64,000 bases of DNA, taken from NCBI RefSeq assembly GCF_001644565.1, contig NZ_CP011387.1, forward strand, positions 2,092,501 to 2,156,500, written 5' to 3'. The position numbers and the translations under genes are program-made. This stretch comes from Deinococcus puniceus. Its GTDB lineage: Bacteria; Deinococcota; Deinococci; Deinococcales; Deinococcaceae. The notes beneath the pieces are model-generated. The model was not told where the DNA came from and made no database searches. It saw only the letters and a list, made by a program, of their open reading frames with translations. This document shows positions 61,724-64,000 of the stretch, piece by piece (the first letter of the stretch is position 1; the number at the start of each line of letters is the position of its first letter).

Positions 61724-63067
61724 ATGAGTGACCGCAAGTATTTTGGAACAGACGGCGTGCGTGCTGTGGCGGGCGAATTTCCGCTGACGGCCGCTTGGGT
61801 GATGGCGCTGGGAGCCGCCGCCGGAGAAGTATTGCAACGGGCGGGCGGCGGCAAAGCCAGCGTCGTCATTGGCAAAGACACGCGCCAGAGCGGAGATATG
61901 CTGGAAGCCGCGCTCGCCGCGGGCCTGACCAGCCGGGGCGTCACGGTGATTCATGTAGGGGTGCTGCCCACACCGGGCGTCAGTTACCTCACGCGCTACC
62001 TGAAGGCCGATGCAGGCGTGGTCATCAGCGCCAGCCACAATCCTTACGAAGACAACGGCATCAAGTTCTTCGGGCGCGACGGCCAAAAGCTGAGCGACGC
62101 CACCGAACACGAAATTGAAGCCGCGATTGATGATGTGGCCTCATTTGCACCAGTCACGGGCATTGCGCTGGGCAGCGTGACCAACTACACCGAAGCCGAG
62201 CGCCTGTATGTCAATTATCTGAAGTCTCACGCGCCAGACTTGACAGGACTGCGGGTGGCGATGGACTGCGCGAACGGGGCGGCGTTTCGGGTTGGCCCGA
62301 AGGTGTTTCAGGCTGCGGGGGCCGACGTGTTTGCCGTGTACACCACGCCCGATGGCCGCAACATCAACCGCGAGTGCGGCAGCACGCACATGGCCCACCT
62401 TCAACAGATTGTGCGCGAAGGCAACTACGACTTGGGCGTGGCCTTCGACGGTGACGCTGACCGCGCCCTGATGATCGATTCTCGCGGCAACGTGGTTCAC
62501 GGCGACCATATGCTGCTGCTGAACGCCCGCGCACGCGGCGACAAGGCGGTGGTGGCGACCATCATGACCAACATGGCGCTGGAAGTGAAACTGGGCGAGG
62601 CAGGCATTCCGCTGGAGCGCACCGCTGTGGGTGACCGCTATGTGCACGAGCGGTTGCACGGGCAACACCTGACGCTGGGCGGCGAACAGAGCGGGCACGT
62701 GCTGTTTTTGGATGTGTCGCCCACAGGAGACGGCGTGCTGACCGCCCTGCTGACGCTGGCGAGCATGCGGAAGCTGAACACCACGCTGGACGCCCTGCAC
62801 GACGAATTGGTGATGTTTCCTCAGACGCTGGTGAATGTGCGCGTGAAAGACAAGAAGGCGCTGGCCGCCGACGCACACGTGCTGGCCGCCGTAGCAGTCG
62901 CCGAAACCCGCCTGAATGGGCGTGGCCGCGTGAATCTGCGCCCCAGCGGCACCGAAAACCTGATCCGCGTGATGGTGGAAGGGCCGGATGAAACCGAGAT
63001 TCATGAAGTGGCGCGGATTCTGGCGGCGGTGGTGGAGGAGCGGGGGAACGCGGCAGCGGGGGCGTAA
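61724..63067 (+). CDS. glmM: Phosphoglucosamine mutase
   Basis: 447 residues. YFGTDGVRAVAGEFPLT, the phosphoserine loop ISASHNPYEDNGIKFFG (Ser about 103), metal loop VAFDGDADRALM, sugar loop GEQSGHV and phosphate-binding RPSGTENLIRVM are present. It converts glucosamine-6-phosphate to glucosamine-1-phosphate for peptidoglycan. TATGAT ends 9 nt before the ATG. Confidence 0.96.
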   Translation: MSDRKYFGTDGVRAVAGEFPLTAAWVMALGAAAGEVLQRAGGGKASVVIGKDTRQSGDMLEAALAAGLTSRGVTVIHVGVLPTPGVSYLTRYLKADAGVVISASHNPYEDNGIKFFGRDGQKLSDATEHEIEAAIDDVASFAPVTGIALGSVTNYTEAERLYVNYLKSHAPDLTGLRVAMDCANGAAFRVGPKVFQAAGADVFAVYTTPDGRNINRECGSTHMAHLQQIVREGNYDLGVAFDGDADRALMIDSRGNVVHGDHMLLLNARARGDKAVVATIMTNMALEVKLGEAGIPLERTAVGDRYVHERLHGQHLTLGGEQSGHVLFLDVSPTGDGVLTALLTLASMRKLNTTLDALHDELVMFPQTLVNVRVKDKKALAADAHVLAAVAVAETRLNGRGRVNLRPSGTENLIRVMVEGPDETEIHEVARILAAVVEERGNAAAGA

Positions 63068-63080
63068 ACCGTAACAACAA

Positions 63081-63128
63081 GAACGTGGATCGTGGATGGT
63101 GGAAAAAGCCAAACCACGATCCACGTTC
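63081..63128. repeat. GTGGATC foldback repeat (family B), copy 4
   Basis: GAACGTGGATCGTGG (63081-63095) and CCACGATCCACGTTC (63114-63128) are perfect reverse complements over 15 bp. It lies between glmM and polA. Confidence 0.8.
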
Positions 63129-63218
63129 TCCGTTCCGCCTCTGCTCTTACAGCTTCCGAAACCCTATTTAAGGGGTACGGAAAGCGGCACAGCGGCCCCC
63201 ATATGAGAGAATGCCCCC

Positions 63219-64000
63219 ATGACCACCCCCACCGACGATGCCCCGAACGGAGGGCAGTCCACAGCAAATCCCAATACCTTGGTGCTGATCGACGGGCATG
63301 CACTGGCGTTCCGGTCTTATTTTGCGGTGCCGCCCCTTAGCAACAGCAAAGGTGAATCCACCAATGCCATCGTCGGCTTTCTGAAAATGACGCTGAGGCT
63401 GGCGCGGCAGGCCAACAACCAGATGATCATCGTGTTCGATCCACCCGTGAAGACCTTCCGGCACGAGCAGTTCGAGGGGTACAAGTCGGGCCGCGCCGCC
63501 ACGCCCACCGACTTACCGGGCCAGATCAACCGGATTCGCGCCATCGTGGACGCCATCGGGTTTCCGCGCTTAGAGGAACCGGGGTACGAGGCCGACGACG
63601 TGATCGCCTCTATTACGCGCATGGCCGAGGGCCGGGGCTTTCAGGTGCGGATCGTGACCAGTGACCGCGACGCCTACCAACTGCTGGACGAGAGCGTGCG
63701 CGTGATTTCCAACGATTTTTCCCTGATCGGGCCTGCCGAAGTGCTGGAAAAATACGGCGTGACGGTGCGGCAGTGGGTGGATTACCGCGCCTTGACTGGA
63801 GACGCCAGCGACAATATTCCGGGCGCGAAGGGCATCGGGCCGAAGACCGCCGCCAAACTCCTTCAGGAATACGGCACGCTGGACGCCGTGATGGCCGCCG
63901 CCAAAGCGGGCACGCTGGAGCCGAAGGGCACGCGGGAAAAGCTGATCGCCTCGGAAGCAGATGTCGCGTTTAGCCACCAGTTGTCGTGCATGGTCACCGA
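63219..64000 (+). CDS. polA: DNA polymerase I (partial, 5' end)
   Basis: 260 residues visible, running off the window. After 17 or so non-conserved residues comes the 5'-3' nuclease domain: LVLIDGHALAFRSYFAV, EADDVIASI, TSDRDAYQLL, and the helix-hairpin-helix GDASDNIPGAKGIGPKTAAKL. It fills gaps and removes primers in repair. A GAGAAT box ends 6 nt before the ATG, allowing a leaderless mRNA. Confidence 0.95.
   Translation, partial: MTTPTDDAPNGGQSTANPNTLVLIDGHALAFRSYFAVPPLSNSKGESTNAIVGFLKMTLRLARQANNQMIIVFDPPVKTFRHEQFEGYKSGRAATPTDLPGQINRIRAIVDAIGFPRLEEPGYEADDVIASITRMAEGRGFQVRIVTSDRDAYQLLDESVRVISNDFSLIGPAEVLEKYGVTVRQWVDYRALTGDASDNIPGAKGIGPKTAAKLLQEYGTLDAVMAAAKAGTLEPKGTREKLIASEADVAFSHQLSCMVT

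Overview
The window is chromosomal DNA from a Deinococcus-type bacterium. The evidence is the GC-rich composition, a family X polymerase with the non-standard active site described for Deinococcus, a sequence matching the radiation/desiccation response motif in front of gyrA, and about two dozen start codons that sit 5-9 nt after a TANNNT-like -10 box, which is the leaderless-mRNA signature known from D. deserti. No rRNA, tRNA, CRISPR array, transposase or prophage was seen. Gene content is mostly core chromosome.

Layout: 1-5.7 kb holds a partial GNAT acetyltransferase, argF, an RNase Z-like hydrolase, an AT-rich orphan membrane gene, and overlapping hisK-type phosphatase and polX. 5.8-10.8 kb is a complete branched-chain amino acid ABC operon (livJHMGF). 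10.9-15.6 kb (minus strand) holds a CAP-domain lipoprotein, ftsY, a glutaredoxin-like gene and a membrane Ser/Thr kinase with an NHL propeller. 15.8-21.2 kb holds an unknown 618-aa protein, ltrA-ruvA and an MFS exporter. 21.4-31.4 kb holds metG, rapZ-yvcK, a DsbA-like oxidoreductase, thrS, a DUF805 protein, a mycoredoxin-like protein and infC. 31.6-38.9 kb holds a glycogen debranching-type glucosidase, an NrtR-like Nudix regulator, DUF456, Yip1 and CPBP membrane proteins and threonine aldolase. 39-47.7 kb holds mrp with a SufR-like regulator, a 2H phosphoesterase, aroF (chorismate mutase-DAHP synthase), truncated haemoglobin, a Tat-exported metallo-beta-lactamase protein, proA, an AroE-like protein and a lipoprotein hydrolase. 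47.7-53 kb is a formate dehydrogenase cluster (fdhF, DUF1641, fdhD, unknown). 53-64 kb holds an MFS exporter, gyrA, a CRP-family regulator, a YcaQ-type DNA glycosylase, a phosphotransferase, glmM and the start of polA.

The most interesting signals are regulatory. Both aminoacyl-tRNA synthetase genes, thrS and metG, are preceded by a short leaderless ORF that carries cognate codons near its end (Thr-Thr-Arg-Thr; two Met in the last nine codons), followed within about 60 nt by a T-run. This looks like ribosome-mediated attenuation built on leaderless leader peptides. A second striking feature is a structured repeat of about 128 bp inserted in frame inside fdhD, adding about 42 residues; a related non-coding element lies at about 35.4 kb. 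Further points are a probable AUA start for infC, an 18-codon upstream ORF overlapping the kinase start, a DdrO-type motif before gyrA, and several families of foldback intergenic repeats.

DNA maintenance genes (polX, ruvA, gyrA, ycaQ-like, polA) and redox or Fe-S genes are scattered rather than clustered. The only multi-gene pathway units are the liv operon, the formate dehydrogenase cluster, mrp-sufR-like and rapZ-yvcK. Start codons were chosen from leaderless -10 spacing or Shine-Dalgarno sites, as given in each entry.
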